Counted from the stretch's first letter, positions 1 through 9,487 are shown. The stretch: DNA of 64,000 bases from Xenorhabdus szentirmaii DSM 16338 (GCF_002632585.1 NZ_NIBV01000002.1:1472613-1536612), one strand, 5' to 3'. Notes: generated from the letters alone by a model not told the origin. Numbers and translations: made by a program.

Positions 1-484
1 TGTACTCGTCAATAAACTCCTGAATATCACCCCAAGTCGTTTTGTCATCACTTTCTGCAATAGCTTCTAAGAGTTTAATCGTTGCTTCGGTTTCATCATA
101 TTCAGTCGCATCCGGCATTCCTTGACCACTAAGACAAAATGGCGTGTTTTTATTTAGATCTGATTCAACCGCTTCAATACGGATATCTAACAACCAGTGG
201 CGGAAAAAATTATACTCATAAGTAAACTTATCCCGATTTTCAAACTAAAATGAGGCCAGTGAAATTGACCAAGGATTATCATAAAAGCCCAGTCCTCCTT
301 CATAGCGAATACCATAGTCTTTACCGTGAATATGAAAGGTATGGAGATGGTCGTTATCCCATCCAAAAGCAAACTGCAGCAGAAAATGGAAAGCCCCAAG
401 TGACATGTTACTGTGAAGACGAAAACGTCGCCAAACCATCGGACTAATATCTCGAATAGCCACTTTGATCTTATAGACAGGCAT
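1..484 (-). pseudogene. plasmid pRiA4b ORF-3 family protein, interrupted by an in-frame amber codon, 3' end outside window
   Basis: Reading leftward from the ATG at 484, the protein begins MPVYKIKVAIRDISPMVWRR and continues with F-G-W-D-N-D-H-L-H-T-F, the typical start of the pRiA4b ORF-3 / IS1096 passenger family. The frame then meets TAG at 247-245, and exactly the same frame continues for about 80 codons (FENRDKFTYEYNFFRHWLLD..., later GMPDATEYDETEATIKLLEA) to the window edge. The sequence after the stop still resembles the family: D-K-F-x-Y-E-Y followed by H-W-L-x-D-I-R-I-E. One nonsense codon therefore appears to split a single gene; no frameshift is needed. The family has no well-defined function and is often found near mobile elements. 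The stop could be a sequencing error, but as read the gene is broken. Confidence 0.7.
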
Positions 485-953
485 TGTTTTCTCCCTTTGT
501 CACAATGATGATGAGAACGATCATATTAATTGATTAAAGGGATACCCCACAGTTTTTCATGCTCTCCAACACGGTGGAACTCTTTTGATGCGCCGGCAAG
601 ATCTTAACCGAATGCCATTGTCCAGCTTATAACCCCATTTTATTCAGTGGGTGATAGAACGAGCAATTCAAGAGCGAAGGACTTAAGTTTCTTTTCATCC
701 ATAATTTACCTGTCTCCATTATTAGAAAGAATATATTAAAGACAGGCAATTAAATTACAGGATCACACAGAGGGGGCTTTTTAGCTTCTCTGAATATAAC
801 AAGTTACACTTCATCTTAATCGTAAGGCCTTAAACGTATTCTGATGCTAGGCAATCCCCGAGACTGCAGGTATTTACGCAATTCCATGTATAGGCTTGGG
901 ATAGTTCTGGAGGCCGAGTTCCAGATAATTGCAAGCCCTATGGGGGCTCATAA
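485..953. other. intergenic stretch downstream of the RHS gene
   Basis: No complete gene was found on either strand. It contains a possible 13-codon start of an IS256-type transposase (listed separately). On the minus strand, directly after the RHS stop and in its frame, lies an open stretch of about 44 codons ending near 810 that I cannot assign. A weak hairpin (agccc / gggct, 934-948) lies just downstream of the RHS stop. No immunity-type gene for the RHS toxin is visible here. Confidence 0.4.
663..702 (-). pseudogene. possible 5' scrap of an IS256-family transposase
   Basis: Reading leftward from the ATG at 702, behind a plausible ribosome-binding stretch, come the codons MDEKKLKSFALEL. 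This resembles the usual start of IS256-family transposases from enterobacteria (MDEKKLKxLAxELAKG). Similarity stops after about 13 residues and the frame hits a stop shortly after. The match is short, so this is a tentative call. Confidence 0.3.
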
Positions 954-3900
954 TTATACTCCCACCGGATAATACCTGTGGGGGCGATACTCAAAGCCCT
1001 TCTTCAAAATTTTAAATGGCTGGTGTCCAAATTTTACATTATCGAGCAGAACTGCATTTAGTTCCTTTTCTGCTTCCCGCAAAAAATCCTCATCTATTAT
1101 GCCGAAACCTCCAGACTTAAATTTTGTTTTCGCGACTCCCTGCAAATTAGGAAAATAATCTTGCGGCCACTCTGTCCAAGTATAGACTTCGCCATGGAAA
1201 CCCTTGGTTTCCAAACCACTGCGTAAAGCAAATTGAGCAGCAAGGCTTGCTCCTTCACCGTCTGCCGAGTAGCAAACTACCATCCTGGCACTACGATAAT
1301 CTCGAAAATTAACTCCATTTCTTTCCAACATCCCGGCAAGCTCAGCACCATCTATACTTCTAGCCGTATTCCCATGAATTTCTGTCATACTAATCACGCT
1401 CATACCTGTATGGTGGTCAACCCAGCCATGACCAACGATATTTAGACGCTGCCTGCCTTTATGAAGATCAGTAAACACATAAGCCACATCGTGCCCACTA
1501 ACGCCAAAAGCTGTGATGCTTCCAATTTTAATTGGACCCCATGCAGTTATTTGTGTCGACGTGTTAGTTATAGCTAATCGATTTGCGCTTAGTAGGTTCC
1601 TCACCCCCGCATTGTACAGTTCATTCGCCCCACGCAATAACTTCGGTGCCTGACGCACCAAGTTGTATCCTGCTCGCACCATGCCCGGCAGGCGTGCAAT
1701 ACCGTCCACCATCGCCGGAATGCCGACAATTAAAGCGGCTGTTCCCAGCTTGCGACTCAGCTCGGGATGGCTGTCTTCCAGCGCCCCACTGGCAATGTCC
1801 AATGCACCGGAAACTACTGCCGAGGTTGTCACAACAACCAGCAGCGCCAGTGATGCTCCCCCGGTCACTGGTGCCAGAAGCACTGCCGCTATCCCGGCAG
1901 CTACAATCCCAAAAATCCCGAACCCCACGCTCCACCAGTTAACATGACCACTAGGATCCGCGTGATTGATTGGGTCGCCACCGCAGTAGGCATACGAATT
2001 AAGACCGCCCTTGCCAAACGGACTCCAGCTGTCCGGACAATGAAAGCGCATCAGCACCGGATTATAGGCTCGATAGCCATTCCCCAGGTGCGTGGTACCT
2101 GTTATCGGGTCACACCGCTCTCCATTGTATCCCTTGACCGCGCGGGATTTAGCGTTGTCGGATGGCCTGCTCAAGCCGTACGGGGTATATGTCTGGTCGG
2201 TTAGGGTCTCGCGACAGACCGCCATCACGCTTTGTTTCTGGTCGGTTCCCAGTAGCAGCGTCTCTTCCCCGTGCGACTCCAGCGTAGTCTGGGCTACCGT
2301 GCCCAGATACCGGATAATAGTATCTGCTTGTTGGTTTTGTTCCGATGCGCTGATCCATTCATTGGTCAGCGTGTTATCGTCATAGTACAGCCGATGCAGG
2401 AGACGGGTATCGTCTCCTTGTTGCCAGGCCAGACGATCAAAGGCATCGTAGCCGTAGTCACCGCTACCGTGCTTTGCACTTTCCACCCGATTCAGGCGTC
2501 CAAGCGCATCGTAACGTAGTATCCGGCCCACCTCATCTCTGACTAAGCGTCCTGCACCGTCGTACAGTAGTGGGATCTTCGATGGATACCCCCTAGAAGT
2601 CAGTGTATTTGTTACATAGCTTAGTTGGCAGGGGTCTTTTGCATTTTTATAGTGATGGGTAGCGGTATTGCTCTCCCCCGTCTGCAACGTCGTGACACAT
2701 TTTGTGATATTGTCCAGTGCGTCTGCCATGAAGGTTTGTCGTACTATCGCGTTACCATACGCATCCTTGGGGAGCAGACTGCCACTGACCCGGTAGTCAC
2801 TCAGGCGACTGCGTAGGTCATACGTGAATTGTTCATCTGTCAGCACCTCCCCCTGATGGTCTCCTTTGTGTAGGGTGCGTCTGACCACGCGACCAACCAC
2901 ATCATACTCCTGTAGCAATGTACGGGTGTCTTGGGCATTGCTGTTAAAAATACGCTTCACCTCCCGGCCGAAGGCATCGCGCTCGATGTCGGTTTTTAGT
3001 ACATGCCGGGACTGCAGGGCAGTTGCCACCGTTTGGGCAACTCTGTTCAGACCGTCATAGAAAAATACTACTTTCACCGTCTTGTCGTCCGTCATCTGGG
3101 TCAACAAGCCGACCTGGTTTCCGGAAGTGGCATAGCTGTAAGTCCAGCAACTGCCATCACCACGGCGCTCCTGCTGCAGTCGTCCCGCCAGAGAATATAG
3201 ACGGTGTGTGGACAGCGCCTTGCTACTGTGCACACTCGTGATCTCCCCTGCCGCATGCCCTGACGGCGAGTACAACGCCGTCACCACCGAATTTCCTTCT
3301 GTCATATCAAGCAGATGGCCAGTTTTCGGCGTGTAACGGTACGTTTTATGCACTTTTTTACCGCCCGGCTGTGTCGCCGTGACTGCCGTTAGCGCCCCTC
3401 CCAGGCGTGGCTCGTTCAAGTAATCCTGTGTCGATCCATCCGGTTCGATAATGCTGTTTTTGTTGGGGCGAGCTTTCGGATTAAGCTCATGGGTATACGT
3501 GGTAGTTCGTCCCCCGACAGTCATGCTGACTGGGCGTCCCAGCGCATCGAACCGCTGTTCACCCAGCACTGTTTCTGTTGTATCGTCTGGGGCCATCACG
3601 GCCACCGCAACGGGCAGGGGGGCGCTACTGAAGCGGGCATAGCGCCGAGTAATCTGGGTCTTGTCCGCCAGTACCGTACGCAACGGGCGTCCAAACACAT
3701 CATATTCATACCGGGTGACACGCCCCAGTGCATCGGTGACGGTGCGCAAACGCCCGACCCCATCCCATTCCTGATGACTAATACTATAAGGAGTGTTATG
3801 TATCAAAGCGTCTGCAGACTCAAACACTTCCATTTTCACCACCTGATGCGTGTACTTGTGGTGGTGGGTGACGATATAAGCCGTGTCCTTGCCAGTTCGG

Positions 3901-6233
3901 TCGGTGGTCCAGCGTGTCACGGTACAGGCTATCGGGTCCGCTAGGCTATGGTGCACAATCCCGTCACTGCCGGTAATTGTGCTGACCTGCCCCCAATAGT
4001 CATAGGTCAGGGTTGTCCGGAGCTCGATTCGTTCTCTTAGAAGAGCAGGAGTGACAATATCGGTTTCAGGCGCCCGGAGATAATCTGTCTGCATGCTTTC
4101 CGTGACCCTTCCCCATGAATCTAGGGTATGCTGCAACATCGTATGCCACACGTCACGGGCTGACGCCGGGCCGTCACTGTCCTGAATTTCAGACGCCAGA
4201 ACCTGCTCCAGAGCATCATGAGATATCCGTATCCGATTACCTAAAGGGTCGGTTTTCGTGACTTGGGCAGGCGACGAGGCACTGGTCGGTTGCCAGTCAA
4301 TCCGTGTCTCCTGACGATACTCAGCCTCATCCGGGTGCAGTACCATGCCGGTTTGCTGTCCCAGTGCATTAAAATAGTTTTGGAGGGTACTTCCCGCACT
4401 GTCCGTTTGGGTTTGCACGAGGCCGCTGAGCGTGGACACGGTATCCGACGTAATCCGTGTCATCCCGCCATAGTCTGAGTCGGCAGCATTGGCTTGGGTG
4501 CTCAGTGTCACCGTGCGAGTTAACTGATGGCTGTTGAAAACAAAGGCATAGTCCGTGTGCTGCACATAAGGATGTGCCGGCGAGTTGTCATTACGGAAAG
4601 TGGTGGTCTTCCGTTCGAGACGCCCAAAGTTGCTGGCTGACACATCGTCACAATAGTAGGCATAGGTAACGTTCTGCCGCACCAGATGTGCTTCACTTTC
4701 CCGTGAATACAGAAAATGAGTTTCCGTCAGTGGCATGATAACCGCCTGACGACGATGTTTCGCCTTTTCGGCGATATCGATATAAGTGTATTCAACCCGG
4801 GTAATCGGTTCATCTTTGAATGTCTGAGGCGGGTATACAGTACGGCTCTTGATAAAGCACGAAAAACCACCAGGGTCAGCCGGACACCTGCCGGGTTCAC
4901 CGATAGCCGGGTACCATTGCATCTTCACAATGGTGCCATCCGCTGTGGTTTGGCATGTCTGATGGCCCTGCTCATCGTATTCCATTGATGTCGATAACAT
5001 CGGAGAGGCAGTATTTCCTTTTTGCCAATGCGACAGATTTTGTTTCGGAAACTGATAGGTCGATAGCTGTTGCGAAAACGGCTTATTTTCATCGGCATAA
5101 TAGTGGGTAGTTTTGGTATGTGTGCAATCCCCTTGGGTAAATCGTTCCTCCGTCAGCAAATGGAATTTGTTATAGGTACGCCGGGTAACCTGCTCGCCGC
5201 CATCAGGATGGTGTACTCGCTCTTCAGTCCAGTAGGTATAATGACTGCCTGGCACAGAAAAAAGGTTGTCATCGTTTTCATTAAAATCCTGAAACTGCGC
5301 CCCGTGTCCTAAATAGTTGTTACCGTCGTAACGGTAGGCTATCTGTAGCAAGGGTTGCTTCAATCCAGGGGAGAGCAAACTCCGGGTTACTGCCGGTAGC
5401 CCACCCTGACCGTGACGGGTGTTGTAAAGCATCTGTCTGGCTGCATAGTCCACCTTTTGGGTCAACCCCGCCGGTGTCACAAGATACGAAAGCGGATTGA
5501 CATCGCCGGGAAATATTGTGTGCGGGTCATAGTCCAGCGACCAAGTGAGTGGTGTGGCCGGCTGGCTGACGTTTTTGATCTTGCGCAGGTAGCCATTGGT
5601 CTTCAACAGATTAAAAGTCAAGGTTTCGAGGGTATCCGGCCAAATTGTGATGGAAAGATAGGAGTCATAGTCAAACTTACACAATACGTTACCTGCCTCG
5701 CCAGTGATACGGGTCAGAAGATAAGTCCCCTGTCGATGTCTGTCATTCCATTCCAGATGCAGACTTCGGCCGATTGGTGACATTATCTGGACCGGCAGCC
5801 ACATTTCCTGAGCATATTTTTTCAGGATCTCCACCATGCCCGTGTTATGACGTACCACGCATCGCGAGCCCTCTTCGGAAATCTGCATTTCAATCGTCAA
5901 TGTTGGTGGTCGCCTGCACTGACGCAGTGTCAAATGAGTCCCGGCTGCATTGTGGTTGACACGATATTGTTCCCCAGATGCCAGTTGCAGGCGCCCAGGG
6001 GTGGTGGAAGCGTCATAGCTGGTCAAACCAAATGACATGCCCCGGCCAAGCCCGAAGGCGTCCTGAGGCTGCAAAGGGGAGTAATTTAACCGCAGAGCAA
6101 GGAACGGTCCCTGATTTTGGTGCCCTGACAGCGTGGCCAGCGGGAGGCCAAAGCTGAAAATACCAGTGCGGGGGTCAACACCCGCCTGGGCAGCGCTGGT
6201 AAAATTATGCGCCTGAGTTTGCACATTTATCAT
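954..6233 (-). CDS. RHS/YD-repeat toxin with a C-terminal tip carrying caspase-like His and Cys motifs
   Basis: The product has 1759 residues. RHS/TcC-type proteins build a hollow YD-repeat shell that encapsulates a C-terminal toxic domain. The N-terminal region has the V-D-P-R-T-G-I-F-S-F pattern of RHS wall proteins; the middle is full of YD repeats (YDALGRLNRVES, YDAFDRLAWQ). The core motif runs through NGYRAYNP, F-x-C-P-D-S-W-S-P-F-G-K-G-G-L-N-x-Y-A-Y and ends with DPSG at about residues 1425-1428, where RHS shells normally self-cleave. The remaining 330 residues begin with hydrophobic, Gly/Ala-rich segments (about 1432-1475). The end of the tip contains VGHG near 1600 and VVCYSAD near 1653, the His-Gly and Cys layout of clan CD peptidases (C80, CHAT, caspases); that assignment is inference. 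It lies 112 bp downstream of an unknown 397-aa gene in the same direction, probably as an operon. No neighbouring immunity gene is seen. Confidence 0.9.
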   Translation of the reverse strand: MINVQTQAHNFTSAAQAGVDPRTGIFSFGLPLATLSGHQNQGPFLALRLNYSPLQPQDAFGLGRGMSFGLTSYDASTTPGRLQLASGEQYRVNHNAAGTHLTLRQCRRPPTLTIEMQISEEGSRCVVRHNTGMVEILKKYAQEMWLPVQIMSPIGRSLHLEWNDRHRQGTYLLTRITGEAGNVLCKFDYDSYLSITIWPDTLETLTFNLLKTNGYLRKIKNVSQPATPLTWSLDYDPHTIFPGDVNPLSYLVTPAGLTQKVDYAARQMLYNTRHGQGGLPAVTRSLLSPGLKQPLLQIAYRYDGNNYLGHGAQFQDFNENDDNLFSVPGSHYTYWTEERVHHPDGGEQVTRRTYNKFHLLTEERFTQGDCTHTKTTHYYADENKPFSQQLSTYQFPKQNLSHWQKGNTASPMLSTSMEYDEQGHQTCQTTADGTIVKMQWYPAIGEPGRCPADPGGFSCFIKSRTVYPPQTFKDEPITRVEYTYIDIAEKAKHRRQAVIMPLTETHFLYSRESEAHLVRQNVTYAYYCDDVSASNFGRLERKTTTFRNDNSPAHPYVQHTDYAFVFNSHQLTRTVTLSTQANAADSDYGGMTRITSDTVSTLSGLVQTQTDSAGSTLQNYFNALGQQTGMVLHPDEAEYRQETRIDWQPTSASSPAQVTKTDPLGNRIRISHDALEQVLASEIQDSDGPASARDVWHTMLQHTLDSWGRVTESMQTDYLRAPETDIVTPALLRERIELRTTLTYDYWGQVSTITGSDGIVHHSLADPIACTVTRWTTDRTGKDTAYIVTHHHKYTHQVVKMEVFESADALIHNTPYSISHQEWDGVGRLRTVTDALGRVTRYEYDVFGRPLRTVLADKTQITRRYARFSSAPLPVAVAVMAPDDTTETVLGEQRFDALGRPVSMTVGGRTTTYTHELNPKARPNKNSIIEPDGSTQDYLNEPRLGGALTAVTATQPGGKKVHKTYRYTPKTGHLLDMTEGNSVVTALYSPSGHAAGEITSVHSSKALSTHRLYSLAGRLQQERRGDGSCWTYSYATSGNQVGLLTQMTDDKTVKVVFFYDGLNRVAQTVATALQSRHVLKTDIERDAFGREVKRIFNSNAQDTRTLLQEYDVVGRVVRRTLHKGDHQGEVLTDEQFTYDLRSRLSDYRVSGSLLPKDAYGNAIVRQTFMADALDNITKCVTTLQTGESNTATHHYKNAKDPCQLSYVTNTLTSRGYPSKIPLLYDGAGRLVRDEVGRILRYDALGRLNRVESAKHGSGDYGYDAFDRLAWQQGDDTRLLHRLYYDDNTLTNEWISASEQNQQADTIIRYLGTVAQTTLESHGEETLLLGTDQKQSVMAVCRETLTDQTYTPYGLSRPSDNAKSRAVKGYNGERCDPITGTTHLGNGYRAYNPVLMRFHCPDSWSPFGKGGLNSYAYCGGDPINHADPSGHVNWWSVGFGIFGIVAAGIAAVLLAPVTGGASLALLVVVTTSAVVSGALDIASGALEDSHPELSRKLGTAALIVGIPAMVDGIARLPGMVRAGYNLVRQAPKLLRGANELYNAGVRNLLSANRLAITNTSTQITAWGPIKIGSITAFGVSGHDVAYVFTDLHKGRQRLNIVGHGWVDHHTGMSVISMTEIHGNTARSIDGAELAGMLERNGVNFRDYRSARMVVCYSADGEGASLAAQFALRSGLETKGFHGEVYTWTEWPQDYFPNLQGVAKTKFKSGGFGIIDEDFLREAEKELNAVLLDNVKFGHQPFKILKKGFEYRPHRYYPVGV

Positions 6234-6242
6234 AAGTTATTC

Positions 6243-6262
6243 AAGAAGGCTATTGCCTTCTT
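6243..6262 (-). promoter_or_regulatory. perfect hairpin just upstream of the RHS start codon
   Basis: An 8-bp perfect inverted repeat (aagaaggc / gccttctt, 4-nt loop) ends 9 nt before the RHS ATG. In the mRNA it would fold over the purine-rich stretch most likely to serve as ribosome-binding site. It has no following U-run, so a role in limiting translation is more likely than termination. This is inference from structure only. Confidence 0.4.
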
Positions 6263-6345
6263 CCTCGGATTCGCGGACAAAGACAAACTAAACTGCACCA
6301 AAGACAGTTATTCGGTACAGTTTATGAACAGAAAATTATGGAATA

Positions 6346-7539
6346 TCAGATAACAGAGGGGGTCCCTGTATTTTTGTTAAATGAAATATTCACTTTTTGT
6401 TGATGTCCGAAGTTATCTTCAATCGAGACTGTTGCCTGCGTCTTTTCCTGGTAACCTGACAATTTGAAGTGAGGCTCATCCGTTACAATAAGTTTCGCAC
6501 ATACCACGGTAATAGCATGTTCGCTGAGTTGCACAGTACATAATTTAAGGTTCTTGTTAAAATCGACAATGTACTTATTCGTATCTTCCAGGGAGCCGAT
6601 CATCACTGTGCCGCTGATATTAATACTCCCACTGTGCTCAGGAAGCACCCAAGCCATTGCCTGAGTGTAGGTTGTTTTTTCCTTGACACCATCAAAAAAG
6701 GCTTGTCCACTGGGATGTGGCCACATCCCAAAAATATTGGGGGAGCTTGAAGGTGACCTAATAAATGTGGAAATTTTATTACCTGAAAGACTAGCGAATA
6801 CATCATGGTGAGTTAGCAGGTATCGTTGATAGGCAACCTGCACATGCTGACGCTGAATGTTATGCACTTTAATGTCTGGGGCATCGACAAGTTTTACCTG
6901 CTCATCAAGTGTTGTTAAGGCCCAAAGAGCGGGATCGCTGTAGCGTATGAACGGTTCCACAGTCAGTTTTAGAGGTGGTTTATTGTTGTTACTGGTTGTG
7001 ATGGACTTGGCATCAGGCAGTGCCGAAGTGGTGGAGAAATACCCAGAGAGAGAAAGGTGTACAGGTAACTGAAACGATTTAGCTGACTGAACATAATAAT
7101 CCAAGGTCATCGCGTCTAATGACGGTGCTGTATAATTCTGTATTTCACTTTCCCCCGAGTTTGGATAACGTCCAGCACTGTAATAGCCTGGTAGCTCAAA
7201 AGCCACCACATCATCAGAATGAATCCCATCTGACGGACCACCACTAAAATTGTTTCCTGACATGCCACGTACGTTCCAGATAATTTTTTTGCTCACGCTG
7301 TCATACAAATGAAGAGATTCACGCATTTTATGCGAAGATATTTGTACCGGTGTTCCGTCCTGGTTAAGTAGTTTGATATGCACCCGAACATGAACGGCAT
7401 TTCTGCCATTGCCATATATTTTAGCGTCGTGTCCGTGGGATTCAGGGTATTCGATATCAAAGGTATCGACGATATATTTCTCCGCATCCGACTTATCTTT
7501 TATCGTTTGCGTTTGGGCGTTAAAAATCAAATCATTCAT
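6346..7539 (-). CDS. uncharacterised 397-aa protein encoded upstream of the RHS toxin
   Basis: I do not recognise this family. The protein starts MNDLIFNAQTQTIKDKSDAE and has no signal peptide or membrane segment. It is rich in beta-type sequence with many Ser, Thr, Asn and aromatic residues: LHLYDSVSKKIIWNVRGMSG, LSLSGYFSTTSALPDAKSI, SGTVMIGSLEDTNKYIVDF. This suggests a beta-sandwich or lectin-like structure. It is the first gene of a likely two-gene leftward unit with the RHS toxin (112-bp gap), so it may be a partner, chaperone or targeting factor for the toxin; that is inference from position. A long AT-rich region upstream probably carries the promoter. Confidence 0.8.
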   Translation of the reverse strand: MNDLIFNAQTQTIKDKSDAEKYIVDTFDIEYPESHGHDAKIYGNGRNAVHVRVHIKLLNQDGTPVQISSHKMRESLHLYDSVSKKIIWNVRGMSGNNFSGGPSDGIHSDDVVAFELPGYYSAGRYPNSGESEIQNYTAPSLDAMTLDYYVQSAKSFQLPVHLSLSGYFSTTSALPDAKSITTSNNNKPPLKLTVEPFIRYSDPALWALTTLDEQVKLVDAPDIKVHNIQRQHVQVAYQRYLLTHHDVFASLSGNKISTFIRSPSSSPNIFGMWPHPSGQAFFDGVKEKTTYTQAMAWVLPEHSGSINISGTVMIGSLEDTNKYIVDFNKNLKLCTVQLSEHAITVVCAKLIVTDEPHFKLSGYQEKTQATVSIEDNFGHQQKVNISFNKNTGTPSVI

Positions 7540-8121
7540 ATAAATTTCCTCTTTTGTATTAGAAAAAATAGGCCACCCAAGTTTTTTGGATAGTATTTTC
7601 TTTATCAGTCTTAGACTGCCATATCATCAAGTTCTTATTCAAAACCATGTCATTTATGCTTTCTATTAGATACTTATAAAATAGTTACAGTTGTATAATA
7701 TGAATCATAATCAATATGTAATATTGATAAATACGGATTGCACATCAGCATCTTTCCCTTATGGGAAAATATTAAAATGGATTTATTTTTGATTAAAATA
7801 TTTACAGCCTATGATTGTTAATTAAAAATTTATTCTAACCATTTTGAATGATTTATTATTTTTAATAATTACTTTAAATATCAACTCTGTACCTTAAAGT
7901 TAAATAAGTATGGGTAACAGATTTCAGAACAATAAAGTAAACATGAGAAAATAGTGCAAGCATTAAAATAAAACATAATTTACGAATTATTATTTTATCT
8001 ATATAAATATGAAACATTATGGTTAAAATAATTCTCAAGCTATATTATCATTTTTATAAGACAATTGATAGAAACATAACGCCCTATGAGCAGGCAGCTT
8101 CTGATAAAGAAATTTTAGGAG
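7540..8121. other. AT-rich intergenic region upstream of the toxin operon
   Basis: Very AT-rich DNA without a convincing ORF. It is the probable promoter region of the leftward 397-aa/RHS pair, and such AT-rich tracts are typical H-NS targets. I could not single out a -35/-10 pair with confidence. Confidence 0.4.
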
Positions 8122-8314
8122 CGAGAGCATAAAAAACCTTGGGGCAATCTCCCCTCAGATGACCGTTCTGAACGGCAAGCTAAAGGCAAAACTTGAGCGT
8201 TGGTATCCCAGCATCAAAATTATGAGCTAGCGGAGTACGGTTGATAGTTCTATATTTATATTAGCTATCGCGGCATAACATCAATGTAGTGCCCCAAGGT
8301 TTTTTACGCTCTCG
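8122..8314. mobile_element. 193-bp MITE-like element with 24-bp terminal inverted repeats
   Basis: The left end (8122-8145) and the right end (8291-8314) are inverted repeats of 24 bp with one mismatch (cat versus cgt), both containing aaaaaaccttggggc. The roughly 145 bp between them has no coding potential. Short size, paired termini and absence of a transposase fit a miniature inverted-repeat element or an internally deleted insertion sequence. No clear target-site duplication is visible. Confidence 0.6.
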
Positions 8315-8388
8315 ACAATATGGCTATTTTTGCCCATCCCCCGATAGGGTTCAAAGTTGATGAGAAAAAAATGGGTACTCAGTTAGCG

Positions 8389-9000
8389 CTAAGATTTTAA
8401 TACTCTTTTGCCGTGTTCTCTGAGTTCCCCATCTGGCCCTACATACTTATAGAGAGCCTGTCTGCTAATCCCAAGCTCTTCACATAATTCAGATACGCTA
8501 CAGTCTCTACTTTTCATGGAAGCCTGTGCCAGGCGAACCTGAGATTTTGTGAGTTTAAAAGAACGTCCGCCTTCACGTCCTCTTGCTCTGGCCGCTCCCA
8601 GCCCTGCTTTTGTTCGTTCACTGATCAACTCCCGTTCAAATTCGGCCAGCGCGGCAAAAATCCCAAAGACCAATTTGCCACTGGCCGTCGTCGTATCAAT
8701 TTCTTCCCCTTGCCCGGTCAGTACCTTAAATCCTATTTTTCGATCCGCAAGATCATGGATAGTATTCACCAGGTGTTTTAAGCTTCGGCCAAGCCTGTCA
8801 AGCTTCCATACCATTAACACATCGCCAGGCCTGAGGGCTTTCAAACAGGCATCCAATCCAGGACGTTTGTCTGACTTCCCGGATATTTCATCCTGATAAA
8901 TGTTTTCTTTATTAACATCGGCAGCAAGTAAAGCATCCAGTTGGAGATCCTGCACCTGACTTCCATCAGATTTGGAGACACGGGTATACCCAATTCGCAT
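8389..9000 (-). CDS. serine recombinase (resolvase/invertase family)
   Basis: A 203-aa small serine recombinase of the TnpR/Pin type. The N-terminal catalytic segment MRIGYTRVS carries the nucleophile Ser9. KLDRLGRS (about residues 66-73) supplies the active-site arginines, and the E-helix region AALAEFERELISERTKAGL is complete. The C-terminal Hin-like helix-turn-helix is seen as VSELCEELGISRQALYKYV. All catalytic elements are present, so the enzyme may be active. It starts 7 bp from the end of a truncated KilA-N gene on the same strand and lies among other mobile-element remnants. It is clearly different from the deleted resolvase at 13.3 kb. Confidence 0.9.
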   Translation of the reverse strand: MRIGYTRVSKSDGSQVQDLQLDALLAADVNKENIYQDEISGKSDKRPGLDACLKALRPGDVLMVWKLDRLGRSLKHLVNTIHDLADRKIGFKVLTGQGEEIDTTTASGKLVFGIFAALAEFERELISERTKAGLGAARARGREGGRSFKLTKSQVRLAQASMKSRDCSVSELCEELGISRQALYKYVGPDGELREHGKRVLKS

Positions 9001-9007
9001 GAACGGC

Positions 9008-9486
9008 CTATTTTAATTGTTTAAGTTTTTCAATGGATTTGTTTTCTATCAGGATCTTCATTTGACTGACAGCAACGCGATTCAGCTTTTGGAACCTGTC
9101 GTTGGCAGAGAGGCCTTGCCCGATAAGTTCAGCATTGAAGCTTTCTAAATTAGATAACATGACAAGCTGTTCCAGTGTGGCATAGTCCCGTATATTGCCT
9201 TTTAGTTCAGGGTTCTCTTTACGCCAGTCGCTGGCTGTCTTGCCAAACAAAGCCAGATTCAATATATCGGCCTCATTAGCGTAAGCAAAGTTTCTTGCTT
9301 TTGGGTTAAGCTCCAGGGCGGGAATAATGTTCGTTTTTATTGACTCTGTATGAATATGATAGTTGACCTTGGCCAGAGTGCGCGAAACATTCCATTCCAG
9401 ATTTTTCTGTTCATTTTCTGCTTGTTTGAGCCGTTGGAATTCTTTTAATAGATAGAGCTTAAACTCCGCGCTGATCCAGGAAGCGC
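9008..9486 (-). pseudogene. KilA-N domain protein, 5' truncated
   Basis: Read leftward from about 9486, an open frame encodes S-W-I-S-A-E-F-K-L-Y-L-L-K-E-F followed by KARNFAYANEADILNLALFG, then GNIRDYATLEQLVMLSNLES and a Lys-rich end. This is the end of a KilA-N DNA-binding domain plus the usual C-terminal region of these phage/plasmid-type proteins. The N-terminal half of the KilA-N domain is missing: at about 9487 the sequence switches to an IS982-type transposase on the opposite strand, so the gene was cut by that insertion. An internal ATG at 9262 leaves 84 codons, probably not a functional protein. Confidence 0.7.
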
Positions 9487-9487
9487 T

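Noticed and set aside
810-953. Orphan toxin tip after the RHS stop
   Set aside because: About 44 codons are open in the RHS frame, but the sequence matches nothing I recognise and two stops separate it from the RHS frame.
3489-3944. Plus-strand 151-codon ORF inside the RHS gene
   Set aside because: Antisense shadow of the YD-repeat coding sequence without its own features.
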